Assembly: GCA_027084065.1 (NCBI GenBank)
Contig: JALWLR010000193.1
Coordinates: 1 to 13,321 of the forward strand
Direction: 5' to 3'
DNA from: Helicobacteraceae bacterium
Lineage (GTDB): Bacteria > Campylobacterota > Campylobacteria > Campylobacterales > Sulfurimonadaceae
Length of the DNA: 13,321 bases
A program made the position numbers and the translations under genes. The notes beneath the pieces were generated by a model, which was not told the DNA's origin, ran no database searches, and was given only the letters and a program-made list of their open reading frames with translations. Shown piece by piece: positions 1 through 7,991 of the stretch (position 1 is the stretch's first letter; the number at the start of each line of letters is the position of its first letter).

Positions 1-1
1 T

Positions 2-823
2 TTATTGCTCGTAGGAGAACCGCGTGTGCTAAAAACGGTCTATAGAGTTATAAAAAGAGAGCTTGGACAGTTTCCCGAACCATTTGGAACGTCGCTTTAT
101 CTTTTGATAGATATGGCAAAGAACGATCGCTATACCATTAAAAAACTGCTTGAACATGCACTTTATATTCAGCAAAAGCTTTCAAAAGAGCTCTTTATCC
201 GTGTTATCAATCCAAACGATATAGATACGCTTGATATGATAAAAAGTTACGCTTCGCAAAATATATATGTCTATATCAAATACGATTTCAAAACTATTTT
301 AGAAACTCTACATGCAGATAAAAAGTTTTTCCATATAGGGCTTGTAATAGTGGCAAACAAAACCTTTTACGATTTTGAAATGCGCAAGTACCTTTACGAA
401 CTGCATGTACCCGTTTTGAAACTCTCCTATAAATCGTTAGAAAACCTCAAAGATGTCGTTCTTGTTGTTTCAGACAGTAGAGACCCGGAAAAAATCTCCA
501 ATACCATTTTCGATTTTTCCGAGCAGTTCAATCTCAATATAGAGCTATATAACTACTTAAAAGAGCATCAAGCACAAAAAGAGCAGGTTATAGAGCATTA
601 TTACAACCTTTCTACAATCTTTTCTAAAAGTATCAAAGTGTATAAAGAGGAGGAAAACCCTCTTGTCGTACTTCAGAAAAAAGATAACTTTTTGCATGTA
701 GTCCCTTTTTCGAAAAAGCTGCTCTCACGCCTTATTTACTCCTATTTTTCAACCGATAGTGATTTGATGTATCATTATCTTGATCGCTATCATCAAATGT
801 TCGTTCCCGTAGATGACATTTAA
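2..823 (+). CDS. COG3400-family protein, C-terminal part (5' end outside window)
   Basis: The frame is open from base 2 and the first possible start in it is an internal TTG at 5, so the gene begins upstream and only about 273 C-terminal residues are visible. The protein is soluble, with no signal peptide or membrane helix in this part. Around residues 150-190 an alternating hydrophobic segment (VVLVVSDSRDPE) followed by an amphipathic helix resembles a Rossmann-like or UspA-like sub-domain. I assign it to COG3400 (uncharacterised proteins with a TrkA/RCK-like N-terminal domain) mainly because such a gene sits directly upstream of aroB in Helicobacter and related genomes. If right, the missing N-terminus should carry a nucleotide-binding RCK domain and the protein could regulate cation transport. 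That function is inference; the open frame is certain, the family less so. Confidence 0.65.
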   Translation, partial: LLLVGEPRVLKTVYRVIKRELGQFPEPFGTSLYLLIDMAKNDRYTIKKLLEHALYIQQKLSKELFIRVINPNDIDTLDMIKSYASQNIYVYIKYDFKTILETLHADKKFFHIGLVIVANKTFYDFEMRKYLYELHVPVLKLSYKSLENLKDVVLVVSDSRDPEKISNTIFDFSEQFNLNIELYNYLKEHQAQKEQVIEHYYNLSTIFSKSIKVYKEEENPLVVLQKKDNFLHVVPFSKKLLSRLIYSYFSTDSDLMYHYLDRYHQMFVPVDDI

Positions 824-846
824 TAGCTTTTTTAGCAAGTTTTAAG

Positions 847-852
847 TATTAT
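847..852 (+). promoter_or_regulatory. Weak candidate -10 element for aroB operon
   Basis: TATTAT at 847-852 in the 61-base gap between the COG3400 gene and aroB resembles a sigma-70 -10 hexamer. No convincing -35 lies 16-18 bases upstream, although many Campylobacterota promoters lack one. No terminator with a U-tract separates the two genes, so read-through from upstream is equally possible. Confidence 0.25.
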
Positions 853-884
853 CTTCTCTAAAATCTTAATCCTTCAGGTTGCCG

Positions 885-1934
885 ATGAAAGTATCCATAG
901 AATTGAAAAAAGTCGTAGATAACTCTTACGACATTACGATAGACACTCTTCCGGAGTTGACATACGAGACAAAAGTTGCCGTAGTGACAAACACGAAAGT
1001 AGCAGGTTTACATGCAGAATATCTTTTACGAAGACTACATGCAAAAGAGCTCTATATCATTACGTTGCAAGATGGCGAAGAGTATAAAAATCAAGAAAGT
1101 CTAGAGACTATCTTGGAAACGCTTTTTAATCATAAGTTTAACCGAAGCTCTTTACTTATTGCTTTTGGCGGCGGTGTCATAGGTGATATGACAGGTTTTG
1201 CCGCAAGTATCTATCAGCGTGGAATAGATTTCGTGCAAATTCCGACAACCCTTTTAAGTCAGGTCGATGCTAGTGTCGGCGGTAAGACGGGTATCAATAA
1301 CAAATATGGAAAAAACCTCATTGGAGCATTCTATCAGCCAAAAGCGGTCTATATAGATGCCCATTTTCTAAAGACGCTTCCAAAAAGAGAGTTTGCAGCA
1401 GGTGTTGCCGAAATTGTTAAAATGGCAGTGACATTCAATGCGGAGTTTTTCGAATTTTTAGAAACAGCTAATTTGAGTGATGAAGAGAATCTCAAAAGGG
1501 CGATTCGCTCTTCCGTAGAGACAAAAGCCCGTGTGGTTTCTATGGATGAGAAAGAGAAAGGAGTGCGCGCCGCACTCAATTACGGGCATACGTTCGGGCA
1601 TGTCATTGAAATGCAAACAGGCTATAAAAAGTTTCTTCACGGCGAGAGTGTAGCTATTGGGATGGTTATGGCAAACAGACTTGCTGTGCGTTTGGGGCTT
1701 TTAACACAAGAGCAAGAACAGCGAATCAAAGCGGTTTTGGAGCGCTATGATCTTCCAACGACATATGCTATACCGGATGCGGAAGAGTTTTACGAAGCCT
1801 TTTTCCTTGACAAAAAAAGCACAGACACCAAAATAAAGTTTATTCTTCCTAGAGGAATCGGCAATGTCGAGATAGTCGATGACGTTTCTAAAGAGGATGT
1901 TTTAGCGGTATTGCGGGAGTTCGAGGCAAAATAA
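885..1934 (+). CDS. aroB: 3-dehydroquinate synthase
   Basis: AroB converts DAHP to 3-dehydroquinate, the second step of the shikimate pathway to aromatic amino acids, using NAD and a divalent metal in the cytoplasm. The 349-residue length is normal for the family. Visible motifs are the NAD-binding FGGGVIGD (about 94-101), IPTTLLSQVDASVGGKTGIN (about 119-138), and the three metal ligands: Glu176 in AEIVK, His235 in NYGHTFGH and His252 in HGESVAIGM. I chose the ATG at 885 over an in-frame TTG at 879, because the ATG has AGG six bases upstream and gives the usual short N-terminus (MKVSIELKK). The stop overlaps the start of the next gene (TAATG), so translation is probably coupled. Identification is secure. 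Confidence 0.97.
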   Translation: MKVSIELKKVVDNSYDITIDTLPELTYETKVAVVTNTKVAGLHAEYLLRRLHAKELYIITLQDGEEYKNQESLETILETLFNHKFNRSSLLIAFGGGVIGDMTGFAASIYQRGIDFVQIPTTLLSQVDASVGGKTGINNKYGKNLIGAFYQPKAVYIDAHFLKTLPKREFAAGVAEIVKMAVTFNAEFFEFLETANLSDEENLKRAIRSSVETKARVVSMDEKEKGVRAALNYGHTFGHVIEMQTGYKKFLHGESVAIGMVMANRLAVRLGLLTQEQEQRIKAVLERYDLPTTYAIPDAEEFYEAFFLDKKSTDTKIKFILPRGIGNVEIVDDVSKEDVLAVLREFEAK

Positions 1935-3589
1935 TGAAAAGACTTCTCTCTTTTTTCCTACTCTTTTTCTCCTTATCGCTTTTTGCACAAGAGAGTAATG
2001 CGACTCAGGATCAAAATGCTTCGACTATGCTAAAGGTGCAAGAAGAGCAGAAAGCTTTGAAGCAAAAAAAGCGTGAGCGTGATAAAATTGTTTCTTTGGA
2101 ACTTGAATTGGATGCTTTGGAACAGGAGTTAGAGCAGGAAAAGATTTGGACAAAAAGCTACTCTTCATACCTTACAAGTTTGGAAGTGGAGCAAAGTCTT
2201 AAACAAATAGAGAAGCAGATTCGTCACTTGAAGCGAAAACGTCAGACACGTAAAGTCAAAGAGGAACTAGAATCACTCAGTGCCAAAAAAAAGATTTTGA
2301 CCACGCAACTAGGAGAGCTCAAACAAAAAGGTTCTGCACCCTTTTCCGAGTTGATAACTCCTCCGAAAATAGACAATGCACCTACAGTATCGAACCCTAT
2401 GGATATTTTTGCGGCACTTTCATTTTTAAAAACGATCAAGCAGGAGTTTGAGAGTTACGTACAAAGAAAAGAAGAACTGGCAAAGCTCATACAAATTTTG
2501 AAAAAAGAGATAAAAATCTATACCGAACTGTATGAGCTGACACAGAAAAAAGCATTTAAGAAAAAAGCTTTAGAGAGACAAAAAGAGCTTGACAAGTTTC
2601 AAGCGGCATACGACATTCTTCTTGTAACCGCCGATGTTTATAAAAAGCGTCTGGATGTCATAGAGCTCAATCTCAACAAAGCGATTAAAGCTCAGATGCT
2701 CAAGCTTGGCAATATTGGAATTATCGTTCTTGTTGTGTTTTTTGTCTTTTTTATCTTAAAGCTTTTTGCAAAGAAGTACATTACCGACAACGAACGTTTC
2801 TATATGGCAAACAAGTTCATCACATTTGCCAATTTTACCATTATCGTTTTGATAATTTTTTTCAACTATATTGAAAATGCCTCCTATCTTGTGACCATTT
2901 TGGGATTTGCTTCAGCGGGTATCGCCATTGCGATGAAGGACTGGTTCATGTCTATTTTGGGCTGGCTGGTCATAGTTTTTGGCGGGAGTATACATGTAGG
3001 GGATAGAATCCGTGTCGATATGGACGGTATGAAGTATATAGGAGATGTCTTGGACATTTCGCTTTTGCGTATTACCATTCTTGAAGACATCACACTTACT
3101 TCCATCAGTCACAATCGAAGAGCCGGAAGAATTGTCTTTATACCTAACAACTATATTTTTACCCGTATGATAGCCAACTACACACACTACTCGCTCAAAA
3201 CGGTTTGGGATGGCGTTAACATAGCCATAACGTTTGATTCCAACCATAAAAAAGCGATGCATATCGCCAAAGAGATAGCAAAAAAATACTCTAAAGGCTA
3301 TACCGACATTACAAGAAAGCAGCTCAATAAACTACGCCATCACTATAGTCTCAAAAACACGAATGTCGAGCCTAGAATTTATTCTTTCATAAAAGATTAC
3401 GGTATAGATATTGAAGCATGGTATTTGACTAATGCCTATGCCACATTGACGCTTCGAAGCGTTATTTCTATGGAAATAGTCGATGCTTTCAAAGCGGAAG
3501 AGGATATTACCATAGCTTATCCTACGCAGCGTATCAATCTCTCTAAAGACAATACAAAGACGATGCCCAGTGATGGGGAGTTGGTATAA
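1934..3589 (+). CDS. MscS-family mechanosensitive ion channel with long N-terminal coiled coil
   Basis: This is an inner-membrane channel likely to open under membrane tension during osmotic downshift. At 551 residues it is about twice the length of E. coli MscS (286). It starts with a signal peptide (MKRLLSFFLLFFSLSLFA, cleavage near 18-22). A charged Lys/Glu-rich region then runs from about 33 to 130 and from about 165 to 255 and is predicted coiled coil, broken by a Pro-containing linker near 135-155. Transmembrane segments follow at about 260-279, 295-312 and 316-350. The last is the Gly/Ala-rich pore helix (LGFASAGIAIAMKDW), followed by the MscS beta domain (FGGSIHVGDRIRV, about 349-410) and an alpha/beta C-terminus. 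It overlaps aroB by one base and has GAGG seven bases before the ATG. The H. pylori neighbour of aroB is also an MscS-type gene. The coiled coil would lie in the periplasm; its role is unknown. Confidence 0.9.
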   Translation: MKRLLSFFLLFFSLSLFAQESNATQDQNASTMLKVQEEQKALKQKKRERDKIVSLELELDALEQELEQEKIWTKSYSSYLTSLEVEQSLKQIEKQIRHLKRKRQTRKVKEELESLSAKKKILTTQLGELKQKGSAPFSELITPPKIDNAPTVSNPMDIFAALSFLKTIKQEFESYVQRKEELAKLIQILKKEIKIYTELYELTQKKAFKKKALERQKELDKFQAAYDILLVTADVYKKRLDVIELNLNKAIKAQMLKLGNIGIIVLVVFFVFFILKLFAKKYITDNERFYMANKFITFANFTIIVLIIFFNYIENASYLVTILGFASAGIAIAMKDWFMSILGWLVIVFGGSIHVGDRIRVDMDGMKYIGDVLDISLLRITILEDITLTSISHNRRAGRIVFIPNNYIFTRMIANYTHYSLKTVWDGVNIAITFDSNHKKAMHIAKEIAKKYSKGYTDITRKQLNKLRHHYSLKNTNVEPRIYSFIKDYGIDIEAWYLTNAYATLTLRSVISMEIVDAFKAEEDITIAYPTQRINLSKDNTKTMPSDGELV

Positions 3590-4845
3590 TGAAGCCGAAA
3601 ATTTACTTTAAAACCTTTGGATGCAGAACCAATTTGTATGACTCACAAGTGATGCAAAGTGCGTTGAAAGATTATGAGATAACCTCTGATGAATCACAAG
3701 CGGATGTAGTCGTCATAAACTCCTGCACCGTAACAAACGGAGCGGATAGTAATGTTAGAAACTACATCTCAAAGCTTGAAAAAAGCGGTGCACCGAAGAT
3801 TTACTTAACGGGATGCGGTGCACATACCAAAGGCGAACAGCTTCTCAAAGAGGGACGAGTTGCGGGAGTATTTGGTCAAAGTGAAAAACAAAAAATCAAC
3901 AAACTACTTCAAAAAGAGGAGGGGTTTTACGAAATAGGGGACTTGGAGTTTGTCGATGATGCGGTTGTTGGAGAGTTCATAGGCAAGAGTCGAGCATTTA
4001 TTAAAATCCAAGAGGGATGTAATTTTCGCTGTTCGTACTGCATTATTCCCTACGTTCGTGGCGATGCACGAAGTTTGAATGAGGAAAAGATACTTAGACA
4101 AATAGAGCGTCTTGCATCCAATGGATTTGGCGAGTTCATCTTGACGGGAACCAATCTTGGCAGTTACGGAGTCGATACCAAAAGCTCTTTGGCAAAACTT
4201 CTTAAAAAAATCAGCTATATTCGAGGTGTACGACGTATACGTCTTGGAAGTATAGAGCCTATTCAAGTTACCGATGAGTTCAAAGAACTGCTCGATGAGC
4301 CGTGGTTGGAGAAGCATCTACACATTGCTCTGCAGCATACTTCGCCAAAAATGCTCAAACTTATGAACAGACGCAATGTGTACAAACAAGACAGAGAACT
4401 TTTTTCTTATTTGAAAGAGAAGGGTTTTTGTGTAGGAACGGACTTTATAACGGGACATCCGGGCGAGAGTGAAGAGTTGTGGCAAGAGGCGTTGGAAAAT
4501 GCCAAAGCACTCCATTTGACTCATCTACATGCTTTTACCTACTCCAAGCGTGATGGCACACCTTCGGCTACCATGAAGCCTGAAGTAGACGGCAAAACGG
4601 CAAAACGTCGCCTCCACCAGATAGAAGAGATAGTCAAAGAAAAAAATTTCGAATTTAGAAAAGAGCATGCTAACGTTCCGCTTGAAGTGCTTATAGAGAG
4701 TAAAAAAGGGGAGTTTTACGTCGGGTATGATCAGTTTTACAATCCTATCCATGTGCGTTCCAGCCTTGATTTAATCGGTAACTGGCTGGAAATTTCCGAC
4801 TATACAGTCCAAAAGGAGTGCAACTATGCCGACTTCGAAGTTTAA
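3589..4845 (+). CDS. mtaB: tRNA (N6-threonylcarbamoyladenosine(37)-C2)-methylthiotransferase MtaB
   Basis: MtaB is a radical-SAM enzyme that adds a methylthio group to t6A37 of ANN-decoding tRNAs (ms2t6A), aiding codon-anticodon pairing. The 418-residue protein has the full layout. The N-terminal UPF0004 domain carries the cluster cysteines Cys12 (FGCRTN), Cys46 (NSCTVT) and Cys76 (TGCGAH). The radical-SAM motif CNFRCSYC has Cys144, Cys148 and Cys151. The C-terminal 55 residues or so resemble a TRAM RNA-binding domain. It begins with a TAATG overlap with the channel gene (GGGGAG eight bases upstream) and ends 20 bases inside the next gene. MiaB and RimO are the alternatives; the FGCRTN start and the conserved gene order favour MtaB. 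Confidence 0.92.
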   Translation: MKPKIYFKTFGCRTNLYDSQVMQSALKDYEITSDESQADVVVINSCTVTNGADSNVRNYISKLEKSGAPKIYLTGCGAHTKGEQLLKEGRVAGVFGQSEKQKINKLLQKEEGFYEIGDLEFVDDAVVGEFIGKSRAFIKIQEGCNFRCSYCIIPYVRGDARSLNEEKILRQIERLASNGFGEFILTGTNLGSYGVDTKSSLAKLLKKISYIRGVRRIRLGSIEPIQVTDEFKELLDEPWLEKHLHIALQHTSPKMLKLMNRRNVYKQDRELFSYLKEKGFCVGTDFITGHPGESEELWQEALENAKALHLTHLHAFTYSKRDGTPSATMKPEVDGKTAKRRLHQIEEIVKEKNFEFRKEHANVPLEVLIESKKGEFYVGYDQFYNPIHVRSSLDLIGNWLEISDYTVQKECNYADFEV

Positions 4846-6493
4846 CCGTATTTTAGTTGTTGCTTCTGCTCTTATTCTGATACTCCTTGTTGTGTATGCT
4901 CTGCTGCGAAACAGTGCAGAACCGATTTCCGTGCAGGAAGCATCGAAACTTCTACATGCAAAAAAGGTTAAAGAGGTCGTTTTAGCAGATGACATTTATT
5001 ACCTTAAAACGAAAAAGCATCTTTACAAGGTGCCGGCACGTCTTGTAACGCCAGCAATGATAGCGAATTACAAAGTACGCACCAATACCGGTTCGAAAAT
5101 CATCGTCTTTTTGGTCTGGTTTGTACTTTTTATAGGAGTTGTATCTATTTTTATACGCTGGTGGATGAAGAAAAAGGAGAGTGACTCTTCCCATCAAGTT
5201 AAAAAAATCTCTTCTAAAAAAGAGAGTTTCAGTGAGCCGGGATGTGATGTTTCAGAACCGATTCAAGCCATTGAAACCGATGTACGCTTTGAAGATATTG
5301 GCGGAATTGAAGATGTCAAAGAGGAGCTTCAAGAGATTATAGATTTTTTGAAAAATCCTTTGAAATATAAAAATTTCGGTGTACGTCTACCAAGAGGGGT
5401 GTTGCTTGTCGGTCCTCCCGGAGTTGGAAAAACGATGATAGCAAAAGCCGTTGCCAACGCTGCGAAAGTCTCATTTTACTACCAAAGTGGAGCAAGTTTT
5501 GTGCAAATCTATGTCGGTATGGGTGCAAAACGTGTTCATGAACTCTTTGCGGCAGCAAAAAAGAATGCACCGGCAATTATTTTTATCGATGAAATCGATG
5601 CTGTTGGGAAAAAGCGTGACGGCAACAGAAACGACGAGCGTGAGGCAACTCTCAATCAGCTACTGACGGAGATGGATGGTTTTGAGTCTCAAAGCGGTGT
5701 AATTGTAATGGCGGCAACGAACAAAATAGATGTTTTGGATGAAGCTTTGCTGCGTGCGGGGCGATTTGATCGTCGAATTTTCGTTGATTTGCCGACGAAA
5801 AAGGAGAGAGAAGAGATTTTAAAAAAATATCTTCGCCATATTCCCCATGAGGTTGATGTTGAAAAGATTGCAGATATTACGGTTGGTTTTAGTGGAGCTA
5901 CACTGGCAGCATTTGTCAATGAAGCGGCTTTGTTCGCACTTAGAGCGAATGAGTCTCGTGTGACTATGGAACACTTTTTGTCCGTGAAGGACAAAGTTGT
6001 CTTTGGAAAGAAAAAACTACCGGTTCTCACTCCCAAACAAAAAGAGCATAGAGTTACTTACCAAAGTGGGAAAGTGCTTGTCGCAACTCACTTTGATTTG
6101 CCTTTTGAGAAGATTTTACTTTCAAATGAGCGTCTTACACCACCGGGAGAGAGTGAGCCTCTTTTGCAAAGCGAACTGGAAAAAAAGGTAAAAACACTTT
6201 TGGCAGGAGTTGTTTTGTGTGATATGCGTTACGGCGAGCATCCAACAAGTACCAAAGAGGATTTGGACGAGGTCAAAAAGCTTGTAGAGGCGATGGTTAT
6301 GGAGTATGGGATGGGTTCTGCTCTTGTAGCGCCTCAGCAGGAGATGGCAGACATTATAGGGCGTTTGTACAGTGAAACGGAAACTCTGCTTGAGATGTAT
6401 ATGCAAGCGGCAGAGGAGATTATGAAGCAGCTTGAACGTAAAGAGTCTATATCTAAAAACGAAGTGAGAAAAATTCTCGATGCTGTTTTATAG
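4826..6493 (+). CDS. FtsH-like membrane AAA ATPase, probable pseudoprotease (HEXXH lost)
   Basis: The layout is that of FtsH: a membrane helix at about 9-27, a short periplasmic domain (about 30-90), a second helix at about 91-111, then an AAA domain. Walker A is GPPGVGKT (196-203), the pore loop is FVQIYVG (225-231), Walker B is IIFIDEIDAVG (251-261) and the second region of homology is LRAGRFDRR (309-317), all intact, so ATP-driven unfolding is plausible. At 555 residues it is shorter than most FtsH (about 600-650). In the peptidase-like region the zinc motif HEAGH is replaced by Tyr412-Gln-Ser-Gly-Lys416, while the later TSTKEDL segment and VMEYGMG (491-497) remain. It is therefore probably not a zinc protease. 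It overlaps mtaB by 20 bases, has AAGGAG seven bases before its ATG, and corresponds in position to H. pylori HP0286. A true FtsH should be encoded elsewhere. Substrate unknown. Confidence 0.9.
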   Translation: MPTSKFNRILVVASALILILLVVYALLRNSAEPISVQEASKLLHAKKVKEVVLADDIYYLKTKKHLYKVPARLVTPAMIANYKVRTNTGSKIIVFLVWFVLFIGVVSIFIRWWMKKKESDSSHQVKKISSKKESFSEPGCDVSEPIQAIETDVRFEDIGGIEDVKEELQEIIDFLKNPLKYKNFGVRLPRGVLLVGPPGVGKTMIAKAVANAAKVSFYYQSGASFVQIYVGMGAKRVHELFAAAKKNAPAIIFIDEIDAVGKKRDGNRNDEREATLNQLLTEMDGFESQSGVIVMAATNKIDVLDEALLRAGRFDRRIFVDLPTKKEREEILKKYLRHIPHEVDVEKIADITVGFSGATLAAFVNEAALFALRANESRVTMEHFLSVKDKVVFGKKKLPVLTPKQKEHRVTYQSGKVLVATHFDLPFEKILLSNERLTPPGESEPLLQSELEKKVKTLLAGVVLCDMRYGEHPTSTKEDLDEVKKLVEAMVMEYGMGSALVAPQQEMADIIGRLYSETETLLEMYMQAAEEIMKQLERKESISKNEVRKILDAVL

Positions 6494-7001
6494 TGGTTTT
6501 TGTCTTCAAAATGAATCGGCTTTTTTTAAGCCTTTTCTTTCTTACAGTGACTTTCATATAGCGGGGTTTAGTTATGGTGCTATAAAAGCGTTTGAGGAGA
6601 CGAAACGTTTGGTGGAGAGTGGTAGGCGAATAGACAGACTGACACTACTCTCTCCTGCTTTTTTTCAAAGCAAGCCACGCTCGTTTGCCAAGTTGCAACT
6701 ACGTTCGTTTGAAAAAAAGAGCAGGGATTACATGCAGAAGTTTTTTACCGCATGCTTTGCTCCATATCCCATGCAAAAAATTGAGACAAAAGAGGATACC
6801 AAAGAGGATCTAGAGAAACTTTTGGGTTATATATGGAACGATGATGAACTCCGCGCTTTGGAAGCCAAAGGAGTTGTCATAGAGGTGTATCTCGGCGAAA
6901 AAGATGCAATAATCGATGCCGAGGCGGCACTGGAGTTTTTTAGCAGATGCAGCAATGTAACTTACATAAAAAATGCGAACCATTTTTTATTGACATCATA
7001 A
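6480..7001 (+). CDS. bioV: Pimeloyl-ACP methyl ester esterase BioV
   Basis: BioV belongs to the alpha/beta-hydrolases that cleave the methyl ester of pimeloyl-ACP, ending the BioC-BioH type route to the pimelate part of biotin; it was described in H. pylori. This 173-residue protein is short for a hydrolase but matches BioV in size and starts with the typical FYSGF segment. The nucleophile elbow is GFSYG (29-33, Ser31); likely triad partners are Asp142 (GEKDAIID) and His168 (NANHFL), in the standard order and spacing. It overlaps the FtsH-like gene by 14 bases and has no strong ribosome site, so coupling to the upstream gene is likely. Position after the FtsH-like gene matches HP0286-HP0287. 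No other biotin gene is in the window. Confidence 0.85.
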   Translation: MLFYSGFCLQNESAFFKPFLSYSDFHIAGFSYGAIKAFEETKRLVESGRRIDRLTLLSPAFFQSKPRSFAKLQLRSFEKKSRDYMQKFFTACFAPYPMQKIETKEDTKEDLEKLLGYIWNDDELRALEAKGVVIEVYLGEKDAIIDAEAALEFFSRCSNVTYIKNANHFLLTS

Positions 7002-7026
7002 CAACACAGATACAAAGGAGAAGCAA

Positions 7027-7560
7027 ATGGATAGGATTAAAATAGGCGTTATCACAGCGAGTGACAGAGCGAGCAAGGGAATCTACGAAGATATTTCTGG
7101 AATGGCTATTCAAGATACTATGAAGGAGTATTTGAAAAACCCGTTTGAGATAGAGTACAGATGTATTCCGGATGAGCAGGATGTCATAGAAGAGACGATG
7201 AAAGAATTGTGTGATGAGAAGGGGTGTGATCTTGTCGTAACAACGGGAGGAACGGGTCCGGCACCTAGAGATGTTACGCCTGAAGCTACCGAAAATGTAT
7301 GTCAAAAGATGATGCCCGGTTTTGGAGAGTTGATGCGCCAGGTCAGTTTACAGTATGTACCCACGGCGATTCTTTCACGACAAACGGCGGGTATTCGCGG
7401 TAAGAGCCTTATTATCAATCTTCCTGGAAAACCAAAGTCCATACGCGAATGTCTCGATGCTGTTTTTCCAGCTGTTCCCTACTGCATAGATCTTATAGGC
7501 GGCAGATACATCGAAACAAATGAAGATGTCATCAAAGCATTTCGACCAAAATCGAAATAG
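7027..7560 (+). CDS. mogA: Molybdopterin adenylyltransferase MogA
   Basis: MogA adenylylates molybdopterin before molybdate insertion in molybdenum cofactor synthesis. The cofactor would serve enzymes such as periplasmic nitrate reductase or formate dehydrogenase. The 177-residue protein shows the MoaB/Mog signatures TTGGTGPAPRDVTPEAT (72-88), PGFGELMR (97-104), LSRQTAGIRG (116-125) and NLPGKPKSI (131-139). Asp49 and Asp82 occupy positions matching the two functionally important aspartates of E. coli MogA. The N-terminal ITASDRASKG is also typical. It has a strong ribosome site (AAAGGAG) and lies 25 bases after bioV, so it is probably the last gene of the + strand operon. MoaB is the alternative, but the sequence is closer to MogA. 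Confidence 0.93.
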   Translation: MDRIKIGVITASDRASKGIYEDISGMAIQDTMKEYLKNPFEIEYRCIPDEQDVIEETMKELCDEKGCDLVVTTGGTGPAPRDVTPEATENVCQKMMPGFGELMRQVSLQYVPTAILSRQTAGIRGKSLIINLPGKPKSIRECLDAVFPAVPYCIDLIGGRYIETNEDVIKAFRPKSK

Positions 7561-7578
7561 CTTTGCCATTTAAAGTGC

Positions 7579-7617
7579 CTAGGAGTGAAATATTTTTCTT
7601 TTAGCTTCACTCTCTAG
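7579..7617. terminator. Inverted repeat between convergent genes, possible bidirectional terminator
   Basis: The arms CTAGGAGTGAA (7579-7589) and TTCACTCTCTAG (7606-7617) pair with one bulged base around a 16-base, T-rich loop. The element sits 18 bases after mogA and 58 bases before the end of the DUF59 gene on the other strand, where a shared terminator would be expected. Neither side has a U-tract directly after the stem, so termination efficiency is doubtful. Confidence 0.4.
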
Positions 7618-7675
7618 TGCTTGGTTGGTCGAAAAGTTCCATCGATTTCAAACAAATTGCTAAAAAAGGGTTTAG

Positions 7676-7987
7676 TTATGCTCCACCACCAAGTGCTTTT
7701 TTGACATTTTCATCTGCCATGGAAATATTCCATGCCGGTTCCCATACAAGAGTGATGTCGACGGATTCGACCTCGGGAAGCTCTCGCAAAACAGCCTCCT
7801 CTACCCATTGAAGAATCATTTGATGAAGCGGACACGCTTTTGTGCTGAGAGTCATAGTAACTTGTACGTGTTTTGTCTCAGGGTTGTACTCTGCATCGTA
7901 AATCAATCCCATTTCAACAAGATTAAAGCCAACCTCAGGGTCTTTGACTGTTGAGATTGCTTTGAAAATATCCTCTTTTGTAACCAT
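7676..7987 (-). CDS. MIP18/DUF59-family Fe-S cluster assembly protein
   Basis: The 103-residue protein is a single DUF59 domain (MIP18, SufT, PaaD relatives), which helps mature or repair iron-sulfur proteins. It shows KDPEVGFNLVEMGLIY (15-30), which contains the conserved DPE followed by an LxxMGLI segment, and TKACPLHQMI (49-58) with the family's conserved cysteine (Cys52). A Trp-rich WEPAWNISMADE segment (82-93) and a Leu-Gly C-terminus, common in bacterial stand-alone members, follow. Translation starts four bases after the stop of the membrane protein gene, and its ribosome site AAAGGAT overlaps that stop, so it is the last gene of the operon. Pairing with an Fe-S-type Rrf2 regulator suggests a role in building or repairing clusters damaged by NO or oxygen. 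The exact client is unknown. Confidence 0.85.
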   Translation of the reverse strand: MVTKEDIFKAISTVKDPEVGFNLVEMGLIYDAEYNPETKHVQVTMTLSTKACPLHQMILQWVEEAVLRELPEVESVDITLVWEPAWNISMADENVKKALGGGA

Positions 7988-7991
7988 TTGA

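Noticed and set aside
879..884. TTG at 879 as the aroB start
   Set aside because: The ATG six bases later has better ribosome-site spacing and matches the usual AroB N-terminus.
2912..3262. 116-codon minus-strand open frame inside the mechanosensitive channel gene
   Set aside because: It is fully antisense to a well-supported MscS core, has no recognisable domain, and shadow frames of this length are common here.
3904..4317. 137-codon minus-strand open frame inside mtaB
   Set aside because: It overlaps the radical-SAM region of a clear mtaB and its translation resembles no protein family I know.
6480..7001. Reading the short hydrolase as a truncated or broken gene
   Set aside because: The 173-residue length, FYSGF start and complete Ser-Asp-His set match BioV, so it is intact rather than a fragment.
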